DNA of 64,000 nt from assembly GCF_017876295.1 (NCBI RefSeq), contig NZ_JAGINT010000001.1, positions 2,914,001-2,978,000 on the forward strand. The letters run 5' to 3'. This document shows, piece after piece, positions 42,708 to 50,521 of this stretch. The notes under the pieces were generated by a model. That model had not been told where the DNA came from and searched no databases. It saw nothing but the letters and a program-made list of their open reading frames with translations. The stretch is from Kribbella aluminosa (lineage in GTDB: Bacteria; Actinomycetota; Actinomycetes; Propionibacteriales; Kribbellaceae). The first letter of the stretch is position 1. Every line of letters starts with the position of its first letter. The position numbers and the translations under genes were made by a program.

Positions 42708-43748
42708 ATGAGCCAGACCGCCGTTCCCGAGAACGCACCGTCCGGCGAGAGCCTGCTCGAGGTGCGAGACCTGCGGACCGAGTTCACGACCGCACGCGGC
42801 ACCGTCGCCGCCGTACGCGACGTCAGCTTCAGCATCCACCGGCGTGAACGGCTCGCGATCGTCGGCGAATCCGGCTCCGGGAAGTCCGCGATGGCGATGT
42901 CGATCGTCGGACTGCTGCAGCCACCTGGCCGGGTCGTCGGGGGAGAGGTGCTGCTCGAGGGGCGCAACCTCCGCGGCCTGCCGGACGCGGAGCTCTCCCG
43001 CATCCGCGGCCGCCGGATCTCACTGGTCTTCCAGGACCCGATGAGCGCGCTCGACCCGATCCGCAGCATCGGATCGCAGATGATCGAGGCGATCCGTGCC
43101 CACCAGGACGTGAGCCGGAAGGCTGCCCGCCGGACGGCCGCCGACCTCCTCGGTGAGGTCGGGGTCGTCGACGCCGCGAGGCGCCTGTCCGACTACCCGC
43201 ACCAGTACTCCGGTGGTATGCGGCAGCGAGTCCTGATCGCGTTGGCGCTGGCCAACTCTCCCGAACTGGTGATCGCAGACGAGCCCACCACTGCCCTCGA
43301 TGTCACCACCCAGGCGCAGGTGCTGGAGTTGCTGGACAGGCTTGTCACGGACCGTCGTGCCGCCCTGATGCTGATCACCCACAACCTCGGAATCGTTGCG
43401 GGGTACTGCGACTCGGTCAAGGTCATGTACGCCGGCAGACTCGTCGAGGAGAGCTCCAGCCGGGAGCTGTTCCGGGCGCCGGCCCACCCATACTCGCGCG
43501 AGCTGATCAAGTGCGTGCTGCGGACCGACCAACGCCAGGAGGGACGCCTGGCGACGATCCCCGGATCACTGCCCGACCCGACGAAACCGTTCGTCGGCTG
43601 CGCTTTCGAACCGCGCTGCCCGGTCGGCCACGACAACCCGCTCTGCCAGAGCACCGAGCCCGTCCTCGTTCCGTTCGGCCGGCCCGAGGCCAACCACGCG
43701 ACCAGTTGCCACTTTCCCGGTGCCACCCGGCAGGAGTCCGTCTCATGA
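42708..43748 (+). CDS. Dipeptide-type ABC transporter ATPase, DppD type
   Basis: 346 residues; ATG 42708 chosen because AGGAG lies 8 bases upstream (ATG 42684 lacks one). Walker A GESGSGKSAM, signature YSGGMRQRVLIALAL, Walker B VIADEPTTALD. The C-terminal oligopeptide-transporter motif with cysteines (GCAFEPRCPVGHDNPLC) matches the iron-sulphur or structural Cys cluster found in these ATPases. Confidence 0.92.
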   Translation: MSQTAVPENAPSGESLLEVRDLRTEFTTARGTVAAVRDVSFSIHRRERLAIVGESGSGKSAMAMSIVGLLQPPGRVVGGEVLLEGRNLRGLPDAELSRIRGRRISLVFQDPMSALDPIRSIGSQMIEAIRAHQDVSRKAARRTAADLLGEVGVVDAARRLSDYPHQYSGGMRQRVLIALALANSPELVIADEPTTALDVTTQAQVLELLDRLVTDRRAALMLITHNLGIVAGYCDSVKVMYAGRLVEESSSRELFRAPAHPYSRELIKCVLRTDQRQEGRLATIPGSLPDPTKPFVGCAFEPRCPVGHDNPLCQSTEPVLVPFGRPEANHATSCHFPGATRQESVS

Positions 43749-44854
43749 CCACCACACCGCGTGAGTCCGCGCTCGACCAGACTGTCGACCAGGACATCCT
43801 GCTCCGGGTGCAGGGCCTCACGAAGTCGTACGGCGGTCAGCGAAGCGGAGTGCGGATGCGCCGGGCCAACCAGGTCCATGCCCTGCGCGACGTGTCCTTC
43901 GACGTACGTCGCGGCGAGACGCTGGGCCTGGTGGGCGAGTCCGGCTCCGGGAAGTCCACGGCGGCATCGTGCGTACTGCGCCTGGTGGAGCCCGACGGCG
44001 GCTCGGTCGAGTTCGACAGCATCGACGTACTCGGGCTGTCGAGCCGCCAGCTGCGTCGGCTGCGCTCCCGTATGCAGATGGTTTTCCAGGATCCCTACGG
44101 CTCCCTCGACCCACGGTTCTCGGTGCGCGAGCTGGTGGAGGAACCGCTGCTGATCCACGGCGAACACGACGCCGACGTACGTCGAACACGCGCGCTGGAG
44201 ATGCTCGAGCGTGTCGGTCTCTCCGCGGACCTGGCCGAGCGCAACGCGCATGCTTTCTCCGGCGGTCAGCGTCAGCGCATCGCCATCGCTCGTGCCCTTG
44301 TGCTCAACCCCGAGTTGGTCGTGCTCGACGAGCCGGTCACCGCCCTCGACGTTTCGGTCCAGGCCCAGGTGCTCAACCTCCTCACCGATCTGCAGGCCGA
44401 GTTGGGGCTCACCTACCTGTTCATCGTCCACGACCTGGCCGTTGCGCAGTACGTCTGTCATCGCATTGCTGTGATGTACCTGGGCGAGATCGTGGAGCTG
44501 GCCGACTCCGACGAGCTGTTCGCCAACCCGCTGCATCCCTACACGGTCTCGCTCCTGCTCGCCGCGCCGGTACCCGACCCTGACGTCATGGTCCAGACCC
44601 GGTCCGCGCTGCGCGAGACCAAGGTGCAGCAGGGCGTTGCCGCCTCACATGGCTGCTCCCTCCGATCGCGGTGCCCGGTCGGCGCCGACCGCCCCGAGTG
44701 CCTGACGCATCCCCCGTTGCGTGAAGTCACTCCTGGCCACTTCGTGGCCTGCCACTACCCGGGCGAGCTGCAGCAGCGACTCCCCGTCCAGCTCGGCGCC
44801 CCCAGCTCCGAGCTGTCCCCGTCCGCTGAAAGGACCGCACGTGACTACAACTGA
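43745..44854 (+). CDS. Dipeptide-type ABC transporter ATPase, DppF type
   Basis: 369 residues, start overlapping the previous stop (ATGA). Walker A GESGSGKSTA, Q-loop MVFQDPYGSLDPR, signature FSGGQRQRIAIARAL, Walker B VVLDEPVTALD. C-terminal cysteine block GCSLRSRCPVGADRPEC. The second ATPase of the heterodimer. The end overlaps the binding-protein start by 14 bases. Confidence 0.92.
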   Translation: MTTTPRESALDQTVDQDILLRVQGLTKSYGGQRSGVRMRRANQVHALRDVSFDVRRGETLGLVGESGSGKSTAASCVLRLVEPDGGSVEFDSIDVLGLSSRQLRRLRSRMQMVFQDPYGSLDPRFSVRELVEEPLLIHGEHDADVRRTRALEMLERVGLSADLAERNAHAFSGGQRQRIAIARALVLNPELVVLDEPVTALDVSVQAQVLNLLTDLQAELGLTYLFIVHDLAVAQYVCHRIAVMYLGEIVELADSDELFANPLHPYTVSLLLAAPVPDPDVMVQTRSALRETKVQQGVAASHGCSLRSRCPVGADRPECLTHPPLREVTPGHFVACHYPGELQQRLPVQLGAPSSELSPSAERTARDYN

Positions 44855-46469
44855 CCGAACGAGGCGGCGCTTGCGCCCCGTCATCGTTTCGACCGGGCTG
44901 GCTGCCCTGCTTGCGGTCGGCGCCGCATGCAGCCCCACCAACACCCCAGCGTCCGGAGGCCAGTCCGGCCGGCCCTTCACCGTCAACTGGGCGGCGAGCA
45001 TCTCCAGCCTGGACCCTGCGTTCGTCTGTCCAGGCGACGACAACAGCCTCGCCAGCAACTTCTACGGGCGGCTGGTGAAACTCTCGACAACCCAGGACGG
45101 TGACGGGTTCGCCACCGCCAATCCCGATCCCAGCAAGGTGCGGCCGGACTTCGCCACCAGTTGGCAGGTGTCGGGCGACGGCAAGACCTACACGTTCAAG
45201 CTGCCCGCCGGCAAGAAGTTCGCCAACGGTGACCCGCTCGACGCGAGCGCGGTGAAGTACTCGCTGGAGCGCACCGTGAACATGGGCGCCTGCGGTGCAC
45301 TGTCGCTGCAACTGGGAATTACGGACCCGCCGTTGGTCCAGAGCGTCGAGGCCCCTGATGCGACCACGGTCGTCCTCCACCTGCGGCAGGCCTATCCCGC
45401 GATCCTCTACAGCCTGGCCCAAAGCCGAGGGTCGATCTATGACCCGAAGCTCATCGAGGCCAACGGCGGTACCCAACCCGGCAAGCCGAACCAGTGGCTG
45501 ACCAGCCACACGGCGAGCAGCAGCGGGCCGTATGTGCTCAAGGAGTATGTCCCCGGCAGCTACGCGGTGCTGGAGCGCAATCCCAACTACTACGGAACAC
45601 CCGCCCGCGAGTCCAGCGTACGAATCAACTTCATCACCTCGGTCCCGACCCTGCTGTTGCAGGCCGAGAACGGCCAGGCCGACGTCACCCTCGGGCTTCC
45701 ACCCCAGAGCGTCAAGAACCTCAGCCAGAAGAATTGTTGCAAGGTCGTCAGCGCGAGCAGTTCGACACCGGTCACCGTCTCGCTGAACCACAACGGACCG
45801 GTCACCGACAACGTGAAGTTCCGTGCGGCGCTCACGTACGCCGTCCCGTACTCGGACATCATCAGCAAGGTCGCCTACGGGTACGGAGACTCCTACTACG
45901 GGCCGGTCGTCCCCGGGATGGCAGGCTACAACCAGGCGCTCGAGCCCGCGCGGGCCTACGACCCGGCCAAGGCCAAGCAGATCCTCGCCGACTCGGGTGT
46001 GAAGAGTCCGCAGCTGGAGCTGATGATCAACCCCACCGCGCCTGGGGTCTCCGACATCGCGACGTTGCTCCAGTCCGCCTGGCAGAACATCGGGGTCAAG
46101 GTCAACATCGTGGCGAAGCCGCCGACCGACTTCAGCACCCTGTTCAACGACGGCAAGTACCAGTCCGCGCTGCTGTTCGAGAACAGCACACCGATCGGCG
46201 GCTACGAGCTTCGCAAGAAACTGACCTGCGGCAGCCACTTCAACAACCAGCACATCTGTATCCCGGGCAGCATGCCGCTGCTCCAGCAGCTCAACAACAC
46301 CGCCGACGCCGCCAAGCAACAGCCGATCGTCGACCAGCTGGTGAAGCTCTGGGTGGCGAACTCGCCCACGATCATCCTGTACCGGGCCCGGTTCACCGCG
46401 GTCCTCGGCAAGGACGTCAAGCAGTTCGAGTACGCGGCGAACACTCGCATCGCCGACTGGGGTCGCTGA
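44841..46469 (+). CDS. Solute-binding protein family 5 lipoprotein (dipeptide/opine type)
   Basis: 542 residues from GTG 44841 with AAAGGA 7 bases upstream. Lipoprotein signal with lipobox LLAVGAAC. SBP_bac_5 fold: PDFATSWQVSGDGKTYTFKL, KKFANGDPLDASAVKYSLER, SSGPYVLKEYVPGSYAVLER, NIGVKVNIVAKPPTDFSTLF. It delivers the ligand to the four preceding transporter subunits. Ligand unknown; the metabolic neighbours suggest a sugar-derived or nitrogen-containing small molecule rather than peptides. Confidence 0.9.
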   Translation: MTTTDRTRRRLRPVIVSTGLAALLAVGAACSPTNTPASGGQSGRPFTVNWAASISSLDPAFVCPGDDNSLASNFYGRLVKLSTTQDGDGFATANPDPSKVRPDFATSWQVSGDGKTYTFKLPAGKKFANGDPLDASAVKYSLERTVNMGACGALSLQLGITDPPLVQSVEAPDATTVVLHLRQAYPAILYSLAQSRGSIYDPKLIEANGGTQPGKPNQWLTSHTASSSGPYVLKEYVPGSYAVLERNPNYYGTPARESSVRINFITSVPTLLLQAENGQADVTLGLPPQSVKNLSQKNCCKVVSASSSTPVTVSLNHNGPVTDNVKFRAALTYAVPYSDIISKVAYGYGDSYYGPVVPGMAGYNQALEPARAYDPAKAKQILADSGVKSPQLELMINPTAPGVSDIATLLQSAWQNIGVKVNIVAKPPTDFSTLFNDGKYQSALLFENSTPIGGYELRKKLTCGSHFNNQHICIPGSMPLLQQLNNTADAAKQQPIVDQLVKLWVANSPTIILYRARFTAVLGKDVKQFEYAANTRIADWGR

Positions 46470-46547
46470 CCCCAGGAGTCTGCCGCCGGACCGACGCCGG
46501 CGGCAGGCAACCTCCCACACCTGCGCGAACGTCCACAAGGAGCAAAG

Positions 46548-47609
46548 ATGAAGATCGGTGTCGACGGCCGGAAGATCCCTGGAGCCGAGAACCGGACCCC
46601 CCTGGAGATCCTCGACCATGCCCAGAGCCTCGGTATGGAGGGCGTCTACTTCCGCACGGTTCTGGACATCACGCCCACCCTCGACCGCGGGTTGTTGCGA
46701 GAGCTTCGCGAACACGCCGACCGCCTCGGCCTGTACCTCCAGATGGGGCTGGGCAAGGTCAACCCGTACGCCGCCGCAGAGTCCCCCGAGATCCGCCGGC
46801 TCGGCGACGGCGATTACACCAGCGGCATGCTCAAGATGCTCGAGGCCTGCAGCGAAGGGGCGGACTGCCACGAGCTGTGGGTGGCGTGCGGCAGCTACAA
46901 GAGCGACCTGCCCGGCTACTACGCGATCGACCGCTTCCGGACGGACGCGCCGTGGCCCGACCAGTTGCAGGCGATCGAGAAGCTCCTCGGGCTGCTGGCT
47001 CCCGCGGTTCGTGACCTTGACTGTCATCTGAACATCGAGACCCACGAGGAGATCACCAGCTGGGAGGTCGTGCGCCTGGTCGAGTCGGTCGGGCCGGACG
47101 TCACCGGCATCACCTTCGACACGGCCAACGTCCTGGTCCGCGGCGAGCACCCGGTGGCCGCAGCCCGGCGGATCGCGCCGTACGTGCGCGCCACGCACCT
47201 GCGCGACTCGATCCTCGTCCCCACCCAGGACGGGCTGGCCCGGATCTTCTCGCCGTGCGGCCTGGGCATCATCGACTGGACCGAGTTGCTCGGCGCGTTG
47301 ATGGAGCACACGCCGGACCTGGACGCGTCGATCGAGCCCGCCGGTACGACGCTCGCCGTACCGATCGGACTGCACGACGCGTACTGGCGGTCCCTGCATC
47401 CCGATCTTGTCGACGATGAGGTCGCTGCGCTGCTCCGGCTCGCCGACGAGTACGCCGCCCGCGCCGCGCAGGGCGATGTGCCCACCGTCGAGGAGTTCCG
47501 CGCGACGCCGTACGACGGGGAGGACTTCATTCGGCGCAGCGCATCCCACCTCCGGTCGACGCTGGCCGAGCTCGAAGCGGCGCCGGAAGACGCCAAGGTC
47601 GGTGGCTGA
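46548..47609 (+). CDS. Xylose-isomerase-like TIM-barrel protein (copy 3)
   Basis: 353 residues, AAGGAG about 5 bases before ATG 46548. Ligand pattern NIETHEEITSWEVVRLVE, FDTANVLVRGEHPVAAARR, ATHLRDS, IEPAG. Roughly half of the aligned residues equal copy 1 (34953-36083), including GVDG-KIP at the start and GLGKVNP near residue 65, so the two probably catalyse the same kind of reaction for the two modules. The last metal glutamate sits in IEPAG rather than IENYES. Its stop overlaps the next ATG. Confidence 0.85.
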   Translation: MKIGVDGRKIPGAENRTPLEILDHAQSLGMEGVYFRTVLDITPTLDRGLLRELREHADRLGLYLQMGLGKVNPYAAAESPEIRRLGDGDYTSGMLKMLEACSEGADCHELWVACGSYKSDLPGYYAIDRFRTDAPWPDQLQAIEKLLGLLAPAVRDLDCHLNIETHEEITSWEVVRLVESVGPDVTGITFDTANVLVRGEHPVAAARRIAPYVRATHLRDSILVPTQDGLARIFSPCGLGIIDWTELLGALMEHTPDLDASIEPAGTTLAVPIGLHDAYWRSLHPDLVDDEVAALLRLADEYAARAAQGDVPTVEEFRATPYDGEDFIRRSASHLRSTLAELEAAPEDAKVGG

Positions 47610-49105
47610 TGGGAACAGCAGTCCACGCACGCTTCGTCCTCGGGTTCGACCGGGGTGAGCACGTGCTGCTCGAGGACGCGACCGTGATCTACGACGGGAG
47701 TGTCGTGGTGTACGTCGGCCCGCGCCGAGACACCACGGCGGACCGAGTCGTCGAGCTGGGCCAGGCGCTGGTGATCCCTGGGCTGATCGACCTCGATGCC
47801 GTCGCAGACATCGACCACGCCCTGCTCGACTCGTGGGCGCCGGCCCACACCGCGTCCGGCCTGCAGTGGTCCGAGGACTACTTCACCTCGCGCCGCACCG
47901 ACGTGTTCGACCCGGAGGAGCGCACCTTCATCCGTCGGTACGCGCTGGCGCAACTGCTGTTGTACGGAGTCACCACCTGCATGCCTATCGCCTCCGAGGT
48001 GCACAGCTCGTGGGCCGAGACCTACGACGACGCGATCGGCATCGCAGAGGCGGCGCGTGACCTTGGAATCCGGGCGTACGTCGGCCCCAGTTACCGCTCC
48101 GGCGTCAACGTGCTGCGTGCCGACGGCACGCGAGATGTCCTGTGGGACCACGACCTGGGCCGGGCCGGCCTTGACGATGCCGCACGGTTCCTGTCCTCTG
48201 CGGACAACACGCCGGACAGCCTCGTCCGTGGCGCCTTGCTGCCCTGCCGGATCGAGACGATGTCGTTCGAGCTCCTGGAGTCCACTGCGAAGCTTGCGCG
48301 CGAGTACGACGTACCGGTGCGACTGCACTGCATGCAGAGCGAGCTCGAGTTGGAGCTGCTGCAGCGCCGGCACGGCGCGGGTCCGCTGGAGCTGATGGAG
48401 CGGAGCGGACTTCTCGGCTGTCGGCTCCTCGTGCCCCACGCCGTCCACGGGAGCAGCGACCGCGACCGGCGCTCTCCCAGCGACGGCGAGCTTGCCGCAC
48501 TGGCAGGAGCCGGCGCGTCGGTGGTGCACTGTCCGTCGACGTCGCTGCGCTACGGAATGGTCCTCGATACCTTCGACCGCTTCACGGAGGCCGGCGTCAA
48601 CGTGACGCTGGGCAGCGACAGTTTCCCGCCGGACCTCCTGAGGGCGATGGACGAAGGGTCCTGTCTGGCCAAGGTGCTCGAGCGCCGGCTTGATGCCGGT
48701 GACCTGGCGACGTACTTCCGGGCGGCCACCCTGCACGCCGCGCACGCTCTCGGCAGGGAGGACCTCGGCAGGCTTGCGCCGGGTGCGCAGGCGGACTTCG
48801 TCGCGCTGCGGCTCGACGACTTCCGGCTCGGGGTCGTCGACGACCCACTGCGCACGGTGGTGATGGCCGGCTCGCCCCGTGACGTCGCGCTGTCCGTCGT
48901 GGCTGGGCGCACGGTCGTCGAAGACGGTCAGCTGCCCGGCGTCGACCTTGCTGCCATGAAGGCCCGCGCACAGTCGCTCTTCGCGCGGATGCGAGCGGCC
49001 TACAGCACACGCGATGCGCTCGGGCGTGACCAGGCTGCGCTGTTTCCCCCGGTTTTCCGGCGCGTCGACCGCGCGCTCGGATCCTGCGTGTCAACGTCGT
49101 CATGA
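47609..49105 (+). CDS. Amidohydrolase-superfamily protein lacking the N-terminal HxH
   Basis: 498 residues, coupled by TGATG overlap. It follows the chlorohydrolase/guanine-deaminase architecture: composite beta sandwich, then barrel with PVRLHCMQSE (His), LLVPHAVHG (His), VVHCPSTSLRYG and VTLGSDSFPPDL (Asp). Where the family has PGxxxxHxH, this protein has PGLIDLDAVADIDHALLD: the two histidines are replaced by acidic residues. It may use a different metal geometry or carry a single metal. Last enzyme gene before the IclR regulator. Confidence 0.75.
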   Translation: MGTAVHARFVLGFDRGEHVLLEDATVIYDGSVVVYVGPRRDTTADRVVELGQALVIPGLIDLDAVADIDHALLDSWAPAHTASGLQWSEDYFTSRRTDVFDPEERTFIRRYALAQLLLYGVTTCMPIASEVHSSWAETYDDAIGIAEAARDLGIRAYVGPSYRSGVNVLRADGTRDVLWDHDLGRAGLDDAARFLSSADNTPDSLVRGALLPCRIETMSFELLESTAKLAREYDVPVRLHCMQSELELELLQRRHGAGPLELMERSGLLGCRLLVPHAVHGSSDRDRRSPSDGELAALAGAGASVVHCPSTSLRYGMVLDTFDRFTEAGVNVTLGSDSFPPDLLRAMDEGSCLAKVLERRLDAGDLATYFRAATLHAAHALGREDLGRLAPGAQADFVALRLDDFRLGVVDDPLRTVVMAGSPRDVALSVVAGRTVVEDGQLPGVDLAAMKARAQSLFARMRAAYSTRDALGRDQAALFPPVFRRVDRALGSCVSTSS

Positions 49106-49169
49106 CCTGGGAAGATGATCAGATGCCACCGCTGCCACACCAACTACCACTACTTGAGGACCGGTACTG

Positions 49170-49964
49170 ATGACTGAGCCAAGGCAGGCCGAGGCGCCCG
49201 AGGCTCCGTACTTCGTGACAGCGGTCGCGCGAGCCATGCAGATCATGCAATCGTTCACGGCGGAGCGCCCCGAGCTGTCCTTCACCGAGGTAGGACACCT
49301 CACCGGGTTGAGCCGTGCGACGACGCGGAGAATTCTGCTCACCCTCCGGGATCTTGGATTCGTACACTCCGACGACGGGCGTGCGTTCCGGCTCGCCCCT
49401 CGAGTGCTCGGTCTTGGCTACAGCTACCTGTCCAGCACGCCGCTGCGAGACGTGGCGCGGCCCCACCTCGAACGGGTCGCCGGCGACCTCTACGAGACCG
49501 CGGGGCTGGCGATCCTCGACCTGCCTGACATCGTCTACATCGCGATCGCGATCAGCCCACGTCTCACCGGCGTGCGGATCAATCTGGGCACCCGCTTCCC
49601 GGCGCATGCCACAGCGGCGGGTCGTGCCCTGCTCGGCCACCTGCCTGCTGATGCCCTCGACACGTACCTGCACGGGTTACACCTGAACCGATCTTCGTCG
49701 ACGCTGTCCAAGACGGCCCTGCGCGCGGAGCTCGAGCAGGCCAGGCTGAAACACTGGGTCATCACGACGAGCGAGATCGATGACGACCTCCAGGGAGTGG
49801 CAGCGCCGGTGCTCGATCGGACCGGCGTAGCCATCGCCTCGGTGAGCGTGTCGCTGCACAGCAGCAGGCAGAGCCTCGACGGCCTGGAGCACGACTTCAT
49901 ACCCGCCGTCATGGCCGCGGCGAAGCAGATCGAGTCGGACATGGCGGGCCGCATCCACCAATGA
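49170..49964 (+). CDS. IclR-family transcriptional regulator
   Basis: 264 residues. Winged helix at residues 20-75 (SFTEVGHLTGLSRATTRRIL; GRAFRLAPRVLGLGYSYLSS), then the IclR effector domain (RFPAHATAAGRALLGHLPAD; AAPVLDRTGVAIASVSVSLH). The LGYSYLSS and PAHATAAGRALL wording is that of the PcaR/PobR branch, which controls aromatic and quinate-type catabolism. It follows the amidohydrolase by 64 bases in the same direction and probably controls the module from 39595. Confidence 0.9.
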   Translation: MTEPRQAEAPEAPYFVTAVARAMQIMQSFTAERPELSFTEVGHLTGLSRATTRRILLTLRDLGFVHSDDGRAFRLAPRVLGLGYSYLSSTPLRDVARPHLERVAGDLYETAGLAILDLPDIVYIAIAISPRLTGVRINLGTRFPAHATAAGRALLGHLPADALDTYLHGLHLNRSSSTLSKTALRAELEQARLKHWVITTSEIDDDLQGVAAPVLDRTGVAIASVSVSLHSSRQSLDGLEHDFIPAVMAAAKQIESDMAGRIHQ

Positions 49965-50029
49965 CAGCGCCGTCGTGACCTGCACGCCCGCAGTCCGGGT
50001 GGATGCGCCAGGAACGGCGGATCGGGCGG

Positions 50030-50200
50030 AGACGCTCCCGTGATACGCCGAGCCGGCGATGATGATGCCGGCAGCATCCTGCAACGCGCGCACCAGTTGC
50101 CGCGCGGGTGGCATCCGGTCCGGACCGCACGGATCGTACATCGGCAGCTCCCGCAGGAACCGGCCGGCGAGGGCACGCGGAAGCACGCGCTGGTGGGACG
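50030..50200 (-). pseudogene. NADPH-dependent FMN-reductase fragment
   Basis: The minus strand reads FLRELPMYDPCGPDRMPPAR then ALQDAAGIIIAGSAYHGSVS. This is the central block of flavodoxin-fold FMN reductases (usual form: LPxYdP...LRxADGLIIASPEYHGSIS). Both ends are missing and no good start is present. It lies tail to tail with the IclR gene. Confidence 0.6.
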
Positions 50201-50521
50201 TTGACAGGCGTCGATCAGTGTCGGCCGTCTTGAGCAGAGAATCCCAGCCGTCGTCGCCGGCCCACAACCGGGGTCGGTATCAGGCCCGCTCAGTTGCCCA
50301 TGGAGCAGCCCGCCCAGCCGGCGAGTTTGAACTGCTCGGGGTGGGCGTCGACGATGCGCTCGACGGTCGCGTCGGGCATCTCCAACAACGAAGACTGGTC
50401 GTCGTGGACCTGGTGGTGGCGCCGGTCCCGGGTTGGGGCTGGGGACCGGCGCCGAAACGTACCTTGCCTCTGGCGACGCTCGGCGTGTGGCTCGTGCAGG
50501 TTGCACGGGCTCAGTCAGGGG
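50201..50521. other. Intergenic remnant region
   Basis: Besides the 29-codon ORF below, no gene recognised. GGTGGTGGCGCCGGTCCC-type GC-rich repeats occur around 50410-50455. Confidence 0.35.
50290..50379 (-). CDS. 29-codon ORF ending GWAGCSMGN, unknown
   Basis: It reads MPDATVERIVDAHPEQFKLA then GWAGCSMGN and stop. An acidic helix-like leader followed by a short Gly/Ser/Cys-containing tail recalls ribosomal-peptide precursors, but there is no modifying enzyme nearby and the ribosome-binding site (GGAG directly before ATG) is too close. Codons further upstream stay open with TTG starts. Most likely the 3' remnant of a larger gene. Confidence 0.2.
   Translation of the reverse strand: MPDATVERIVDAHPEQFKLAGWAGCSMGN

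Noticed and set aside
44727..47630. 967-codon minus-strand ORF
   Set aside because: Antisense to the family 5 binding protein and isomerase genes, which have clear motifs and ribosome-binding sites.
50290..50379. Lanthipeptide or other RiPP precursor
   Set aside because: No modification, protease or export genes nearby and a poor ribosome-binding site; more likely a gene remnant.
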